A model generated the notes under the pieces. It made no database searches, was not told the origin of the DNA, and worked only from the letters and a program-made list of their open reading frames with translations. A DNA stretch of 64,000 nucleotides. Source: [Clostridium] saccharolyticum WM1 (GTDB lineage Bacteria; Bacillota; Clostridia; Lachnospirales; Lachnospiraceae). Location of the stretch: NCBI RefSeq assembly GCF_000144625.1, contig NC_014376.1, forward strand, positions 930,001 to 994,000. The letters run 5' to 3'. How positions within the stretch are numbered: the first letter of the stretch is position 1; every line of letters begins with the position of its first letter. A program made the position numbers and the translations under genes. Of this stretch, positions 17,025-28,470 are shown one piece after another.

Positions 17025-18431
17025 ATGAAACACAGAAACAAGGGAATTAACTGGTTTATAAGAAAAATGATGATAGCAGTAAGCCTGGTTCTGGCCGTCC
17101 TTCTCTTTGGAAAGGAAGTCTCAGAGGCGGGAAAAAAGGCGGATTTTCATAAAGCGGAAAATTGGGCAAAAGAAGGGGCCGGCCTTGGGATTTCCTATAT
17201 ATGGAAGCATCAGTATCCGGCTGCAGTATGGGAAGAAAACAGCCAGAACGGCATCTTATCGGGAAGCAAAGAGAAATCTTTGATAAACGTTCTCTGTGAT
17301 TTCCTTTTCAACCAGTCTCCTCTTTACCGATATGCCGGCAGCAGCCCAAATACAGAATCAGATTATGGGGATACGGATCCGGCCTATGAGGGGTATCTGG
17401 AAAGCGGAAGATTTTATGAGGAACACAGCTTCCTTCTATATGACGGCGGAGAGGAAAGCGGAGAGGACGGAAGCATGAATGCTGGTACCCATAATGCCCG
17501 GCCAGAGACCCACCCGGCTGGCGGAGGGGAAACTGCAGCCGGTGGGGGAACAGGCCAGGCTTCAGAGACGAATCAGGAAGCAGTTGAAACAGGAGATAAG
17601 AAAAAAGGGGAAAAAGACCCTGCTATGACCTGCGCAGTAAGCAATGTATGGCCTATAGCAGGGAGCTTATACCGCAAAGAGCAGCTGGCTGATTACGATT
17701 TTCTTATAAAGCATTTCTACAGCGTTCATTCCTCCACAACGGCCGGCAGGGATTTAATGAAAGCAGAAAACTTCCTTTCCCAGGATTTTACTTTGGAAGG
17801 AGGGAATGACAAACCTCAGATCCTCATTTACCATACCCATTCCCAGGAGGAATTTAAGGATTATGGGCCGGATAATCCCAATGCCACTGTAGTTGGAATC
17901 GGAAGCTATCTTACGGAGCTTTTGACCGCTAAGGGCTACCATGTGATCCATGATACTTCCGTTTATGATTTACAGAACGGAAAGCTGGACAGAAACAAGG
18001 CATATACATATGCCCTGGATGGGATTACCGGAATCCTTCAGCAGAACCCCTCCATTGAGGTGATTCTGGATGTTCACCGGGACGGAGTCAATGAGCATTT
18101 GCATATGGTGAACCAGGTCAATGGGAAGCCTACCGCGCCCATTATGTTTTTCAACGGAGTCAGCCAGACGCCAAAAGGTCCCATTGAATATCTTCCCAAC
18201 CCTTACAGGGAGCAGAATCTTGCATTCAGCTTCCAGATGCAGCTTGATGCAGCCGCCTATTTTCCCAATCTGACCCGGAAAATATACATAAAAGGTCTGC
18301 GTTATAACCAGCACTTAAGAGCAAGATCTTCCCTCATTGAAGTAGGTGCCCAGACGAATACATACCAGGAAGCGTTAAACGCCATGGAACCTCTGGCAGA
18401 AGTTTTGGATATGGTGTTGCAAGGAAATTAA
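17025..18431 (+). CDS. spoIIP: Stage II sporulation protein P
   Basis: 468 residues from ATG 17025 (GGAAGG upstream); ATG 16998 would add nine. One membrane segment near residues 13-31, a low-complexity acidic/Gly-rich linker (about 140-200), then an amidase/endopeptidase domain with ILIYHTHSQEEF, VILDVHRDGV and SSLIEVGAQTNTY, where the His and Glu residues bind zinc. With SpoIID and SpoIIM it degrades septal peptidoglycan so that the mother cell can engulf the forespore. It is placed directly after gpr, as in other Clostridia and Bacilli. Confidence 0.93.
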   Translation: MKHRNKGINWFIRKMMIAVSLVLAVLLFGKEVSEAGKKADFHKAENWAKEGAGLGISYIWKHQYPAAVWEENSQNGILSGSKEKSLINVLCDFLFNQSPLYRYAGSSPNTESDYGDTDPAYEGYLESGRFYEEHSFLLYDGGEESGEDGSMNAGTHNARPETHPAGGGETAAGGGTGQASETNQEAVETGDKKKGEKDPAMTCAVSNVWPIAGSLYRKEQLADYDFLIKHFYSVHSSTTAGRDLMKAENFLSQDFTLEGGNDKPQILIYHTHSQEEFKDYGPDNPNATVVGIGSYLTELLTAKGYHVIHDTSVYDLQNGKLDRNKAYTYALDGITGILQQNPSIEVILDVHRDGVNEHLHMVNQVNGKPTAPIMFFNGVSQTPKGPIEYLPNPYREQNLAFSFQMQLDAAAYFPNLTRKIYIKGLRYNQHLRARSSLIEVGAQTNTYQEALNAMEPLAEVLDMVLQGN

Positions 18432-18537
18432 AAAAATGGTATATTTTTAAAGATATCATAGTAATCTGGCGGATTATGCCCTTAGGATGGGGAAAGCCGG
18501 AGCACACCAGAAACATCAGAAAAGAGGAATTAACCAT

Positions 18538-20352
18538 ATGGCAGCTGCCCAGCAGAATAAAATACGCAACTTTTGTATTATCGCTCATATTGACCACGGA
18601 AAATCAACCCTTGCGGACCGGATTATAGAGAAAACCGGACTGTTGACCAGCAGGGAAATGCAGTCCCAGGTGCTTGATAATATGGATTTGGAACGGGAAC
18701 GGGGAATCACCATCAAGGCCCAGGCAGTGCGTACCGTTTATAAAGCAAAAAATGGCGAAGAATACATCTTTAACATGATTGATACACCAGGTCATGTGGA
18801 CTTTAATTATGAAGTTTCCCGAAGCCTTGCAGCCTGTGACGGAGCCATCCTGGTGGTGGATGCTTCCCAGGGGATCGAGGCCCAGACCCTGGCCAACGTA
18901 TATATGGCCCTGGATCACGACCTTGATGTATTTCCGGTTTTAAATAAAATAGATCTTCCAAGCGCAGAGCCGGAGCGTGTGGTGGAGGAGATCGAGGATG
19001 TGATAGGGATCGAGGCACACGATGCTCCCAGGATCTCTGCTAAAACAGGAGAAAATGTAGAGGAAGTCCTGGAAGCGATTGTTGAAAAGATCCCGGCTCC
19101 CAAGGGAGATCCTGAAGCTCCCCTTCAGGCCCTGATTTTTGACTCCCTTTATGATTCCTATAAAGGCGTCATTGTTTTCTTCCGGGTAAAGGAAGGAACC
19201 GTAAGAAAAGGCGATAAGGTGCGGATGATGGCTACGGGAGCAGTGGAGGAGGTAGTGGAAGTCGGCTATTTCGGAGCAGGCCAGTTCCTTCCCTGCGAAG
19301 CCTTAAGCGCTGGTATGGTAGGATATCTGGCAGCCAGCATAAAGAATGTAAAGGATACTGCCGTTGGAGATACCATTACCCATGCGGGCCGTCCTTGTCA
19401 GACCCCGCTTCCTGGGTATAAAAAGGTGACTCCCATGGTTTACTGTGGTTTATATCCTGCCGATGGAGCCCGTTACAATGATCTGAGGGATGCCCTGGAA
19501 AAGCTTCAGCTTAACGATGCTTCTCTGTTTTTTGAGCCTGAAACCTCTCTGGCCCTTGGCTTTGGCTTCCGCTGCGGATTTTTAGGTCTTCTTCATCTGG
19601 AGGTCATTCAGGAGCGTCTGGAACGGGAATACAATCTGGATCTGGTGACTACGGCCCCCGGCGTTGTTTACCGTGTTTATAAAAAGAACGGGGAAAAGCT
19701 GGAGCTGACAAACCCTTCCAACCTGCCTGACCCAACGGAAATTGAGTATATGGAAGAACCGATTGTCAGCGCAGAGATCATGGTGACCACGGAATTTGTA
19801 GGAGCCATTATGACCCTGTGCCAGGAACGGCGGGGCGTGTATCTGGGCATGGAATACATGGAAGCAACCAGGGCACTGTTAAAATATGAGCTTCCGTTAA
19901 ATGAAATCATTTATGATTTTTTTGATGCATTAAAGTCACGTTCCAGGGGATATGCCTCCTTTGACTATGAACTGAAGGGCTACCAGCGGTCAGAGCTTGT
20001 AAAGCTGGACATCCTGGTGAACAAGGAAGAAGTGGATGCCCTTTCCTTTATTGTCCATGCATTATCCGCCTATGACAGGGGCCGTAGAATGTGCGAAAAG
20101 CTGAAGGATGAGATTCCCAGACAGCTATTTGAGATCCCCATTCAGGCAGCGATCGGCGGCAAGATCATTGCCCGGGAGACCGTGAAGGCCATGAGAAAGG
20201 ATGTTCTTGCCAAATGCTATGGCGGTGATATTTCCCGTAAGAAAAAACTCCTTGAAAAGCAGAAGGAAGGTAAAAAACGTATGCGCCAGGTCGGTAACGT
20301 AGAGATACCGCAAAAGGCATTTATGAGCGTACTGAAATTAGATGATGAATAA
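18538..20352 (+). CDS. lepA: Elongation factor 4 (back-translocating GTPase LepA)
   Basis: 604 residues. GTPase motifs G1 (AHIDHGKST), G2/G3 ([14 protein letters not shown]) and G4 (NKIDLPSA) are followed by EF-G-like domains II, III and V and the LepA-specific C-terminal domain ([13 protein letters not shown], and [20 protein letters not shown]). ATG 18538 gives the usual N-terminus before [14 protein letters not shown] and has AGAGGAAT upstream; an upstream start would add 17 unconserved residues. It overlaps hemW by 11 bases, so they are co-translated. Confidence 0.97.
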   Translation: MAAAQQNKIRNFCIIAHIDHGKSTLADRIIEKTGLLTSREMQSQVLDNMDLERERGITIKAQAVRTVYKAKNGEEYIFNMIDTPGHVDFNYEVSRSLAACDGAILVVDASQGIEAQTLANVYMALDHDLDVFPVLNKIDLPSAEPERVVEEIEDVIGIEAHDAPRISAKTGENVEEVLEAIVEKIPAPKGDPEAPLQALIFDSLYDSYKGVIVFFRVKEGTVRKGDKVRMMATGAVEEVVEVGYFGAGQFLPCEALSAGMVGYLAASIKNVKDTAVGDTITHAGRPCQTPLPGYKKVTPMVYCGLYPADGARYNDLRDALEKLQLNDASLFFEPETSLALGFGFRCGFLGLLHLEVIQERLEREYNLDLVTTAPGVVYRVYKKNGEKLELTNPSNLPDPTEIEYMEEPIVSAEIMVTTEFVGAIMTLCQERRGVYLGMEYMEATRALLKYELPLNEIIYDFFDALKSRSRGYASFDYELKGYQRSELVKLDILVNKEEVDALSFIVHALSAYDRGRRMCEKLKDEIPRQLFEIPIQAAIGGKIIARETVKAMRKDVLAKCYGGDISRKKKLLEKQKEGKKRMRQVGNVEIPQKAFMSVLKLDDE

Positions 20353-21565
20353 AAAGAATCTGGAGATTTACGTACATGTCCCGTTCTGTGTACGTAAATG
20401 CGCTTATTGCGATTTCCTGTCATTTCCCGGAAACCGGCAGATGCAGCGGGAATATACAGAAAAATTAATAGAAGAGATCCAATGCCAGAGTGCCAAAGTC
20501 AGAGAATACCAGGTAATCAGTGTATTCATAGGGGGAGGCACTCCTTCTATATTAAATATCGAGGACATGTCTGCAGTTTTTCATGCCCTTACCAATGGAT
20601 TTGAGATCCTGCCGGATGCGGAGATCACCATGGAGGTTAATCCCGGTACGGTGACGGCCGAGTCCCTTTCCTGTTACCGGGAAGCAGGGGTAAACCGGAT
20701 CAGCATGGGGCTTCAGTCCGCAGATGACAAGGAACTGGGGTATTTAGGCAGAATCCATACCTACGATGAATTCTTAAAAAGCTATCAGAGAGTCCGTATG
20801 GCGGGATTTGATAACGTGAATGTGGATTTGATCTCGGCAATTCCCGGTCAGACTGTGGAATCATGGAAGAATACCTTAAAAAAGGTGACCATGCTGAAGC
20901 CGGAGCACATATCTGCCTACAGCCTGATCGTGGAAGAGGGAACCCCTTATTATGACCGGTATGGGGAACCGGTTGAAGTAGAAAATCATACGGTTACACA
21001 GGAGAAGGTCCATGGTTTAAAGTCTTTGCCGGATTTACCGGATTTGCCGGATGAGGATGCGGAGCGGGACATGTACTACTTGACCAGGGATTTTTTAAAA
21101 GAGCAAGGGTATGAAAGGTATGAAATATCCAATTACTCCAAAAAGGGTTACGAGTGCAGGCACAACATCGGTTATTGGACAGGTACGGAGTATCTGGGCT
21201 TAGGCCTGGGAGCTTCATCCTACTTGAGTGGATGCCGTTTTCACAATACTTCTGTTTACAAGGAGTATTGCAGCGCCCGCCTTGACCGGGAGGAAGTTTT
21301 TCAGGAAGTGCTGAGACAGGAGTTTGAGCGGCTTACCTTGGAGGAAAAAATGGAAGAGTATATGTTTCTGGGGCTGCGCCTGACCCAGGGCGTTTCAGCC
21401 CAGGGGTTTGTCAGCAGCTTTGGACACAATATCCGTAGTATTTACGGACCGGTGCTGGATGCCATGGAAAAGGACGGCCTTATGGAACAGAATGACGGGT
21501 ATTATCGCCTGACCTCCAGAGGGACCGATATCAGTAATTATGTTATGAGCCAGTTTTTCGTGTAA
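20342..21565 (+). CDS. hemW: Heme chaperone HemW (radical SAM, coproporphyrinogen oxidase-like)
   Basis: 407 residues. Radical SAM motif C16-x3-C20-x2-C23 followed by D24-F25. The Phe at the place of HemN's fourth Cys is typical of HemW rather than the true oxidase. GGGTPS, the HemN C-terminal region ([17 protein letters not shown]) and a total length near 400 agree. It is thought to deliver heme to respiratory proteins. The gene starts within the end of lepA. An insertion of repeated LPDLPD (about residues 229-236) is unusual but in frame. Confidence 0.92.
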   Translation: MMNKKNLEIYVHVPFCVRKCAYCDFLSFPGNRQMQREYTEKLIEEIQCQSAKVREYQVISVFIGGGTPSILNIEDMSAVFHALTNGFEILPDAEITMEVNPGTVTAESLSCYREAGVNRISMGLQSADDKELGYLGRIHTYDEFLKSYQRVRMAGFDNVNVDLISAIPGQTVESWKNTLKKVTMLKPEHISAYSLIVEEGTPYYDRYGEPVEVENHTVTQEKVHGLKSLPDLPDLPDEDAERDMYYLTRDFLKEQGYERYEISNYSKKGYECRHNIGYWTGTEYLGLGLGASSYLSGCRFHNTSVYKEYCSARLDREEVFQEVLRQEFERLTLEEKMEEYMFLGLRLTQGVSAQGFVSSFGHNIRSIYGPVLDAMEKDGLMEQNDGYYRLTSRGTDISNYVMSQFFV

Positions 21566-21621
21566 AGAAAGTCCTTCAAAGATGAAAGCATTGGGCCGCC
21601 GGGAACCAAATGAGTAAAGGG

Positions 21622-21662
21622 AAAAGCCTGGGGAAAAGAATAATATTCCCCAGGCTTTTTTC
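21622..21662. terminator. Bidirectional intrinsic terminator (hemW / 3D protein)
   Basis: AAAAGCCTGGGGAA (21622-21635) pairs with TTCCCCAGGCTTTT (21646-21659), with T-runs on both strands. It ends the gpr-hemW transcript on plus and the 3D-domain gene on minus. Confidence 0.9.
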
Positions 21663-21674
21663 TGTGATTACTGA

Positions 21675-22397
21675 TTATTGTACCAGATATACTTCCACAT
21701 TCCTGGAGCCGTAGGCCCGGGTTTCTCCATGAGTGTTGAAGAAAATATCAATGTGGTTTCCCTTGACGCCCCCTCCGCAGTCTTCTGCTGTATAGACGAC
21801 TCCTCCGATCATGATACGGCTTCCATAGGGAATCACTCTAGGATCAACGGAAATGGTATGGTTTGCTGCAGCAATGGTTCCTGTGCTGGTACGTCCTCCC
21901 CAGCCTCCGGAGCACTTGCGGCAGGGGCAGTAGGCCGTGGTTCTGAATACTCCAAGAGAGCGGAGACTGGAACTGCTGTTTTGCAGATTCGCAGCAGCAA
22001 GGTCGCCCACAGGATGAATCCTGGTGCCTGAGAGCTTCTGGCCGGCCCCATAGGCCTCAACCAGGTAGGTGCCGTCTCCATAAGAACTCCATGGAACCGG
22101 TATATCAAAGCCATAATTACCGGTCCCGTGGGATACTAAATCCTCCCGGTATTGAGAGGCGTTGGTAATAAGCTCCGCCACGGTCTGCCCGTTGGCCTGG
22201 TTGGTAATGACAACCTTTACTTCTGCTGCAGCGGCGGGATCGGTGGTATTAATCGCCCAGCCTCTGACGCCGCTTTCGTCCGCATTGTCAATAATCCCTG
22301 CCGTCTGGGCGGCAGAAGTGGAAAACGTACTTATCAGGAAAAATGCCATCATTAGTAAGGTCCCAAGGAACCGTTGAATTTGGCTTGTTCTTTTCAT
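21675..22397 (-). CDS. Secreted 3D-domain cell-wall protein (YocH-like C-terminus)
   Basis: 240 residues. N-terminal signal peptide (about 1-30), a beta-rich middle (about 35-130, GWAINTTDPAAAAEV...YLVEAYGAG) and a C-terminal 3D domain with TAYCPCRKCSGG, ISVDPRVIPYGSRIMI and DCGGGVKGNHIDIFF, whose three aspartates name the fold. Related domains are lytic-transglycosylase-like double-psi barrels acting on peptidoglycan. AAGGAAG is upstream of ATG. An exact match to the WalR box consensus lies 63-79 bases upstream, suggesting control by the WalRK cell-wall system. A second 3D gene follows the same direction at 22683. Confidence 0.88.
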   Translation of the reverse strand: MKRTSQIQRFLGTLLMMAFFLISTFSTSAAQTAGIIDNADESGVRGWAINTTDPAAAAEVKVVITNQANGQTVAELITNASQYREDLVSHGTGNYGFDIPVPWSSYGDGTYLVEAYGAGQKLSGTRIHPVGDLAAANLQNSSSSLRSLGVFRTTAYCPCRKCSGGWGGRTSTGTIAAANHTISVDPRVIPYGSRIMIGGVVYTAEDCGGGVKGNHIDIFFNTHGETRAYGSRNVEVYLVQ

Positions 22398-22459
22398 ATT
22401 ACAAATACTTCCTTTCTTTTTTACAAACTGTAATATAATTTAATATATTTATAATTATA

Positions 22460-22476
22460 TGTAACAGATTTGTAAT
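22460..22476. promoter_or_regulatory. Candidate WalR (YycF) box
   Basis: TGTAAC-N5-TGTAAT on the plus strand matches the WalR consensus TGTWAH-N5-TGTWAH at every defined position. On the minus strand it directly precedes TATAAT (22455-22460 region), in front of the 3D-domain gene. Confidence 0.55.
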
Positions 22477-22620
22477 AAATGAGGTACAAGTAATCATTTT
22501 ACACATTTTTCCAGATTTGTCAAGGATAACACAAAGAAAAGTTCACTCTGGGAGTATTTTTAGTTGCTTCAGCACCGACCTGATTTACACAAGCATATTC
22601 GTCCGGCTCAATGCCCACGC

Positions 22621-22669
22621 AAAAAAAAACGCCGCAAAACAGTGAGATGTTACACTGTTTTGCGGCGTT
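22621..22669 (-). terminator. Intrinsic terminator of the second 3D-domain gene
   Basis: Perfect 17-bp stem (22628-22644 with 22653-22669, 8-base loop), followed on the minus strand by a T-run (A-run 22621-22629 on plus). Confidence 0.92.
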
Positions 22670-22682
22670 GCAAGAACAATTT

Positions 22683-23249
22683 TTACCGTTCAATGACTGC
22701 AAATAATTCTTTGGTCTGTCTTCCAAAATCCAGGGCTTCTCTGCGGCTTGCAAAGAATATATCTACTTTATTCCCTTTTACACCGCTTCCGATATCCTCA
22801 ACGGTATAAACGATATCGTCGATCATAACCTTAGTTCCAAGGGGAAGCAGGGCGATATCAGCAGAAATGGTGTGCTGAGGCTGGGGTATGGTGCCGGAAT
22901 AGGTCACACACTGTTTTCCGGAGCTTTCGGGACAATATGCAGTAGCAGTGAAGAGCCCCAGAGATCCCCCTTTTTCATAAACAGGTTTTGCCGGCTCCTC
23001 CGGCTCTGTCTCTTTTTTCCTGATGCCGGGTCCGATCTCTTCCTTAGGTGTATCCGTATTGGATGATGCGGCCTGATCGCCGCCTGTTTGTATGGTTTGG
23101 TGATCTGTTCCAGAACTTTCGGACTGTGCTTGATTCACCGCTTGGTCTTTATCCGTAGTTTCAGCTGCCAGTGCAGTCATAGATAACAGCAGGATACAAA
23201 GGATTGTCAGGAATCCGGTAATGCTTTTTTTTCCTGAAAAACTATTCAT
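22683..23249 (-). CDS. Secreted 3D-domain protein with acidic linker
   Basis: 188 residues from ATG 23249 (GAGG 7 bases upstream). Signal peptide about 1-30 (ending SMTALAAET), a Gln/Ser/Thr/Asp-rich linker (about 31-90), then a 3D domain: FTATAYCPESSGKQC, ISADIALLPLGTKVMI and EDIGSGVKGNKVDIFF. The linker suggests a wall- or surface-tethered hydrolase. It has its own consensus promoter and terminator, so it is transcribed apart from the neighbouring 3D gene. The Cys pair differs from the YCPCRKC form of the neighbour. Confidence 0.85.
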   Translation of the reverse strand: MNSFSGKKSITGFLTILCILLLSMTALAAETTDKDQAVNQAQSESSGTDHQTIQTGGDQAASSNTDTPKEEIGPGIRKKETEPEEPAKPVYEKGGSLGLFTATAYCPESSGKQCVTYSGTIPQPQHTISADIALLPLGTKVMIDDIVYTVEDIGSGVKGNKVDIFFASRREALDFGRQTKELFAVIER

Positions 23250-23291
23250 TGATTTACCTCGCAATCGTGTTGTTATGGTGTCTTAGTTACC

Positions 23292-23319
23292 ATTATATTA
23301 CAAAAGTGTTAAATGTCAA
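23292..23319 (-). promoter_or_regulatory. Sigma-A promoter of the second 3D-domain gene
   Basis: On the minus strand: TTGACA (23314-23319), a 16-base spacer, TATAAT (23292-23297), both hexamers perfect. The leader to the ATG is about 36 bases. A second TTGACA lies 15 bases further upstream. Confidence 0.85.
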
Positions 23320-23418
23320 GAGAATAATGTCAATAGCTTTGTAATATTTTATATAAAAATGAGAAAAAATGTACAAGCAGGTCATAAAATCTTAATCAAA
23401 AATTTTTATAGGAATGTA

Positions 23419-23447
23419 TTGACAAAAGTAGAAAAAAAGAATATATT
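23419..23447 (+). promoter_or_regulatory. Sigma-A promoter of the hrcA heat-shock operon
   Basis: TTGACA (23419-23424), a 17-base spacer, TATATT (23442-23447). The predicted start is about 8 bases before the CIRCE element. Confidence 0.85.
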
Positions 23448-23461
23448 ATGAAAAGAAGGTA

Positions 23462-23488
23462 TTAGCACTCCTAAACGTCGAGTGCTAA
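23462..23488. promoter_or_regulatory. CIRCE operator (HrcA binding site)
   Basis: TTAGCACTC-N9-GAGTGCTAA, a perfect match to the CIRCE consensus, in the 5' leader of hrcA-grpE-dnaK-dnaJ. HrcA, encoded next, represses from this site and is released under heat stress. Confidence 0.97.
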
Positions 23489-23518
23489 CAAAAAGACTCA
23501 GAAAGGAAGTGGGGCAGA

Positions 23519-24568
23519 TTGAACGACAAGGATCAGTTGGATGAGCGGAAGATAACCATATTAAAAGCCATCATCAAAACTTATCTGGAAACCGGAGAGC
23601 CGGTGGGTTCCCGTACCATATCAAAGTATACGGATTTGAACTTAAGTTCTGCCACCATCCGGAATGAGATGTCTGATCTGGAGGAACTTGGATACATTGT
23701 GCAGCCCCATACCTCTGCAGGAAGGATCCCTTCTGACAGAGGATACCGCTTTTATGTGGACCAGATCATGCAGGAAAAGGAAGAGGAAGTCACTGAGATC
23801 AAGGATATGATGTTAAAGCGTGTGGACCGGGTAGAGCTTTTGCTCAAGCAGATGGCAAAGCTTCTTGCTCAGAACACCAATTACGCGGCAATGATCAGTG
23901 CACCCCAGTATCACCGGAACAAACTGAAGTTTATTCAGCTTTCCAAGGTTGACGAAGAAAAGCTACTAGTGGTGATCGTGGTGGAGGGCAATATCATTAA
24001 AAACACCATGATTCCTATTCACACCGAATTAAATGACGAAGGACTTTTAAATCTTAATATTCTTCTTAACAATGCCCTTAACGGGCTGACCATAGAGGAG
24101 ATCAATCTTGAAGTGATCAGCAGGCTGAAAATTCAGGCGGGAACCCATTGCGATGTGGTGGACCGGGTGCTGACTGAGGTGGCTGCCGCCATACGGGGGG
24201 ATGATGAAGACCTTCAGATTTATACCAGCGGAGCTACGAACATTTTCAAGTATCCGGAATTAAGCGATGGAGAAAAAGCCAGTAAGCTTATCGGAACGCT
24301 GGAGCAGAAGGACCTTTTACAGGGACTGGTCGATGATGTGAACAGCTCCGAGAGCGGATCCGGAATCCAGGTATACATCGGCGACGAAGCTCCTGTTAAG
24401 ACGATGAAGGACTGCAGCATTGTAACCGCCAATTATGAGCTGGGCGAAGGCTTGAGGGGCACCATTGGTATCATAGGTCCGAAACGGATGGATTATGAAA
24501 AGGTACTCAGTACATTGCGTAATCTCATGACGCAGTTGGATGCCATATTGAAAAAAGATGAAAGGTAA
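23519..24568 (+). CDS. hrcA: Heat-inducible transcription repressor HrcA
   Basis: 349 residues from a TTG start at 23519 (AAGGAAG upstream). N-terminal winged helix (ERKITILKAIIKTYLETGEP, PVGSRTISKY, SSATIRNEM) and the GRIPSDRGYRFYVD motif define HrcA, followed by the GAF-like dimerisation domain. It binds the CIRCE element 31 bases upstream and needs GroEL for activity in Bacillus. First gene of the operon, 11 bases before grpE. Confidence 0.97.
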   Translation: MNDKDQLDERKITILKAIIKTYLETGEPVGSRTISKYTDLNLSSATIRNEMSDLEELGYIVQPHTSAGRIPSDRGYRFYVDQIMQEKEEEVTEIKDMMLKRVDRVELLLKQMAKLLAQNTNYAAMISAPQYHRNKLKFIQLSKVDEEKLLVVIVVEGNIIKNTMIPIHTELNDEGLLNLNILLNNALNGLTIEEINLEVISRLKIQAGTHCDVVDRVLTEVAAAIRGDDEDLQIYTSGATNIFKYPELSDGEKASKLIGTLEQKDLLQGLVDDVNSSESGSGIQVYIGDEAPVKTMKDCSIVTANYELGEGLRGTIGIIGPKRMDYEKVLSTLRNLMTQLDAILKKDER

Positions 24569-24579
24569 AGGGTAGATCA

Positions 24580-25230
24580 TTGAGCAAGGAAGAAGTGAAA
24601 ACAGATGAGAAGCTGGCAGATGAGGCTGTTCCTACAGAAGATGCCGCTTCCACTGAAAAAGAAATAGAAGGCGCAGAAGCCTGTACAGACGGCGGAACCC
24701 AGGAACACGTTACAGAGGAAGAAAATACAGAGGCAGGTTCCGCGGAAGAATCCGGAAAAAAGGGCTTTTTCGGAAAAAAGAAAGAGAAAAAAGACCCAAG
24801 GGATGAAAAAATAGAAGAATTAACAGACCGCCTGCAAAGGACCATGGCAGAATTTGATAATTACCGCAAAAGAACTGAGAAGGAAAAAACAGCCATGTTT
24901 GAAATCGGCGCAAAGGATATTGTGGAACGAATCCTTCCGGTGGTGGACAATTTTGAAAGAGGTTTAGCCGCTATTTCAGATGAGGAGAAAAGCGCTCCGT
25001 TTGCAGACGGCATGGATAAAATCTACAAGCAGCTTATGAAAACCCTGGAAGAGGCCGGCGTGAAACCAATCGAAGCAGTTGGAAAGCCGTTTGATCCTGA
25101 TTTTCATAATGCGGTTATGCACATTGAAGACGAGTCACTGGGCGAGAATATTGTTTCCCAGGAACTCCAGAAGGGTTATACCTACCGCGACACCGTGGTA
25201 AGACATTCCATGGTGCAGGTGGCTAATTAG
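24580..25230 (+). CDS. grpE: Nucleotide exchange factor GrpE
   Basis: 216 residues from a TTG start. The acidic, low-complexity N-terminus (about 1-75) is longer than usual. It is followed by the coiled-coil (EELTDRLQRTMAEFDNYRKR) and the C-terminal beta domain (FDPDFHNAVMHIEDESLGEN, and GYTYRDTVVRHSMVQVAN). It releases ADP from DnaK. Start TTG 24580 follows GGTAG and the spacing fits. Lies between hrcA and dnaK. Confidence 0.96.
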   Translation: MSKEEVKTDEKLADEAVPTEDAASTEKEIEGAEACTDGGTQEHVTEEENTEAGSAEESGKKGFFGKKKEKKDPRDEKIEELTDRLQRTMAEFDNYRKRTEKEKTAMFEIGAKDIVERILPVVDNFERGLAAISDEEKSAPFADGMDKIYKQLMKTLEEAGVKPIEAVGKPFDPDFHNAVMHIEDESLGENIVSQELQKGYTYRDTVVRHSMVQVAN

Positions 25231-25286
25231 ATATATAAATTTGAAACGGGAAAATGGCAATCAATTACATTTGGTTTATTTAATAG

Positions 25287-27161
<1,875 letters not shown>

Positions 27162-27189
27162 ACTAGTCTGGTCGGTTGACAGGACTTTG

Positions 27190-27222
27190 GGAAAAGTGTT
27201 GTAGCGATACAGCACTTTTTCC
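27190..27222 (+). terminator. Stem-loop between dnaK and dnaJ
   Basis: GGAAAAGTGTTGTA (27190-27203) pairs with TACAGCACTTTTTCC (27208-27222) around GCGA, with one wobble and one bulge. No T-run follows, so partial termination or mRNA processing between dnaK and dnaJ is more likely than full termination. Confidence 0.6.
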
Positions 27223-27294
27223 GAATTTCCTAGGGCTTGCATTTTTTGGAAAAAGCAAGCCGTACTTCCTTATTTTATGAAAGGTAGACCTAAG

Positions 27295-28431
27295 ATGGCA
27301 GAGAGTAAGAAAGATTATTATGAAACCCTGGGCATTCCAAAGGATGCGGATGACGCAGCCATTAAGAAGGCTTACAGGGCATTAGCAAAAAAATACCATC
27401 CTGACACAAATCCCGGAGATGCCGCAGCTGCTGAAAAATTCAAGCAGGCGTCCGAGGCATACAGTGTCCTTAGCGACCCTGATAAGAGACGTCAGTATGA
27501 CCAGTTTGGTTCCGCCGCTTTTGACGGAAGTGGGGGAGCTGGCGGCTTTGGCGGCTTTGATTTCAACGGAGCGGACATGGGAGATATCTTCGGAGATATC
27601 TTCGGAGATATCTTTGGCGGAGGACGAAGAAGCAGCGCCCGTTACAATGGGCCATCTAGGGGAGCCAATGTCAGAACCAGCATCCGCATCACCTTTGAGG
27701 ATGCGATTTTTGGCTGTGAAAAAGAAATTGAGATCAACTTTAAGGAAGAGTGTTCCTCCTGTCATGGAAGCGGTGCAAAAGCAGGAACCTCACCGGTTAC
27801 ATGTCCAAAATGTAATGGAAAAGGAAAAATCATGTATACCCAGCAATCCTTTTTCGGTCAGATACAGAATGTCCAGACTTGTCCGGACTGCGAAGGCAGC
27901 GGGAAAATTGTTAAGGACAAATGCCCGGATTGCTACGGTAACGGATATATTACAAGGAGAAAGAAATTCAAAGTCACCATTCCTGCGGGGATTGACAACG
28001 GACAGTCTGTGCGCCTTGCAGGTGCAGGAGAGCCGGGAACCAATGGAGGGGAGAGAGGCGATCTGCTGGTAGAGGCCGTGGTATCCAACCATCCGATTTT
28101 CAAACGTCAGGATACCAGTATTTTCTCAACGGTCCCTATTTCCTTTGCAAATGCTGCATTAGGCGGAACCATCCGGATCAAGACCGTAGATGGGGAGGTG
28201 GATTACGAAGTCAAGGCCGGTACCCAGACCGATACCAAGGTGCGCTTAAAGGGAAAAGGCGTTCCTTCCTTGCGCAACCGGACGATCCGCGGGGATCATT
28301 TTGTTACACTGGTGGTTTCGGTGCCGGAGCGGATGAATGAGGCTCAAAAGGAAGCACTTCGTAAGTTTGAAGAAGCGATGAACGGCACAGGGGAAGGTGA
28401 AAAACATAAAAAGAAAGGGATCTTTAAATAG
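27295..28431 (+). CDS. dnaJ: Chaperone DnaJ (Hsp40, type I)
   Basis: 378 residues from ATG 27295 (AAAGG upstream). J domain ([20 protein letters not shown], with HPD at 35-37 region), a Gly/Phe region, four CxxCxGxG zinc motifs ([32 protein letters not shown]) and the C-terminal substrate domain. The Gly/Phe region contains [15 protein letters not shown], encoded by three direct copies of the 12-mer GGAGATATCTTC (27580-27615, the last copy slightly changed), a likely slippage-prone tract. It stimulates DnaK ATPase. Confidence 0.97.
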   Translation: MAESKKDYYETLGIPKDADDAAIKKAYRALAKKYHPDTNPGDAAAAEKFKQASEAYSVLSDPDKRRQYDQFGSAAFDGSGGAGGFGGFDFNGADMGDIFGDIFGDIFGGGRRSSARYNGPSRGANVRTSIRITFEDAIFGCEKEIEINFKEECSSCHGSGAKAGTSPVTCPKCNGKGKIMYTQQSFFGQIQNVQTCPDCEGSGKIVKDKCPDCYGNGYITRRKKFKVTIPAGIDNGQSVRLAGAGEPGTNGGERGDLLVEAVVSNHPIFKRQDTSIFSTVPISFANAALGGTIRIKTVDGEVDYEVKAGTQTDTKVRLKGKGVPSLRNRTIRGDHFVTLVVSVPERMNEAQKEALRKFEEAMNGTGEGEKHKKKGIFK

Positions 28432-28470
28432 AGATCCCGGAAGGTACATGGTTTGGAAAGAAGGGAAGGT

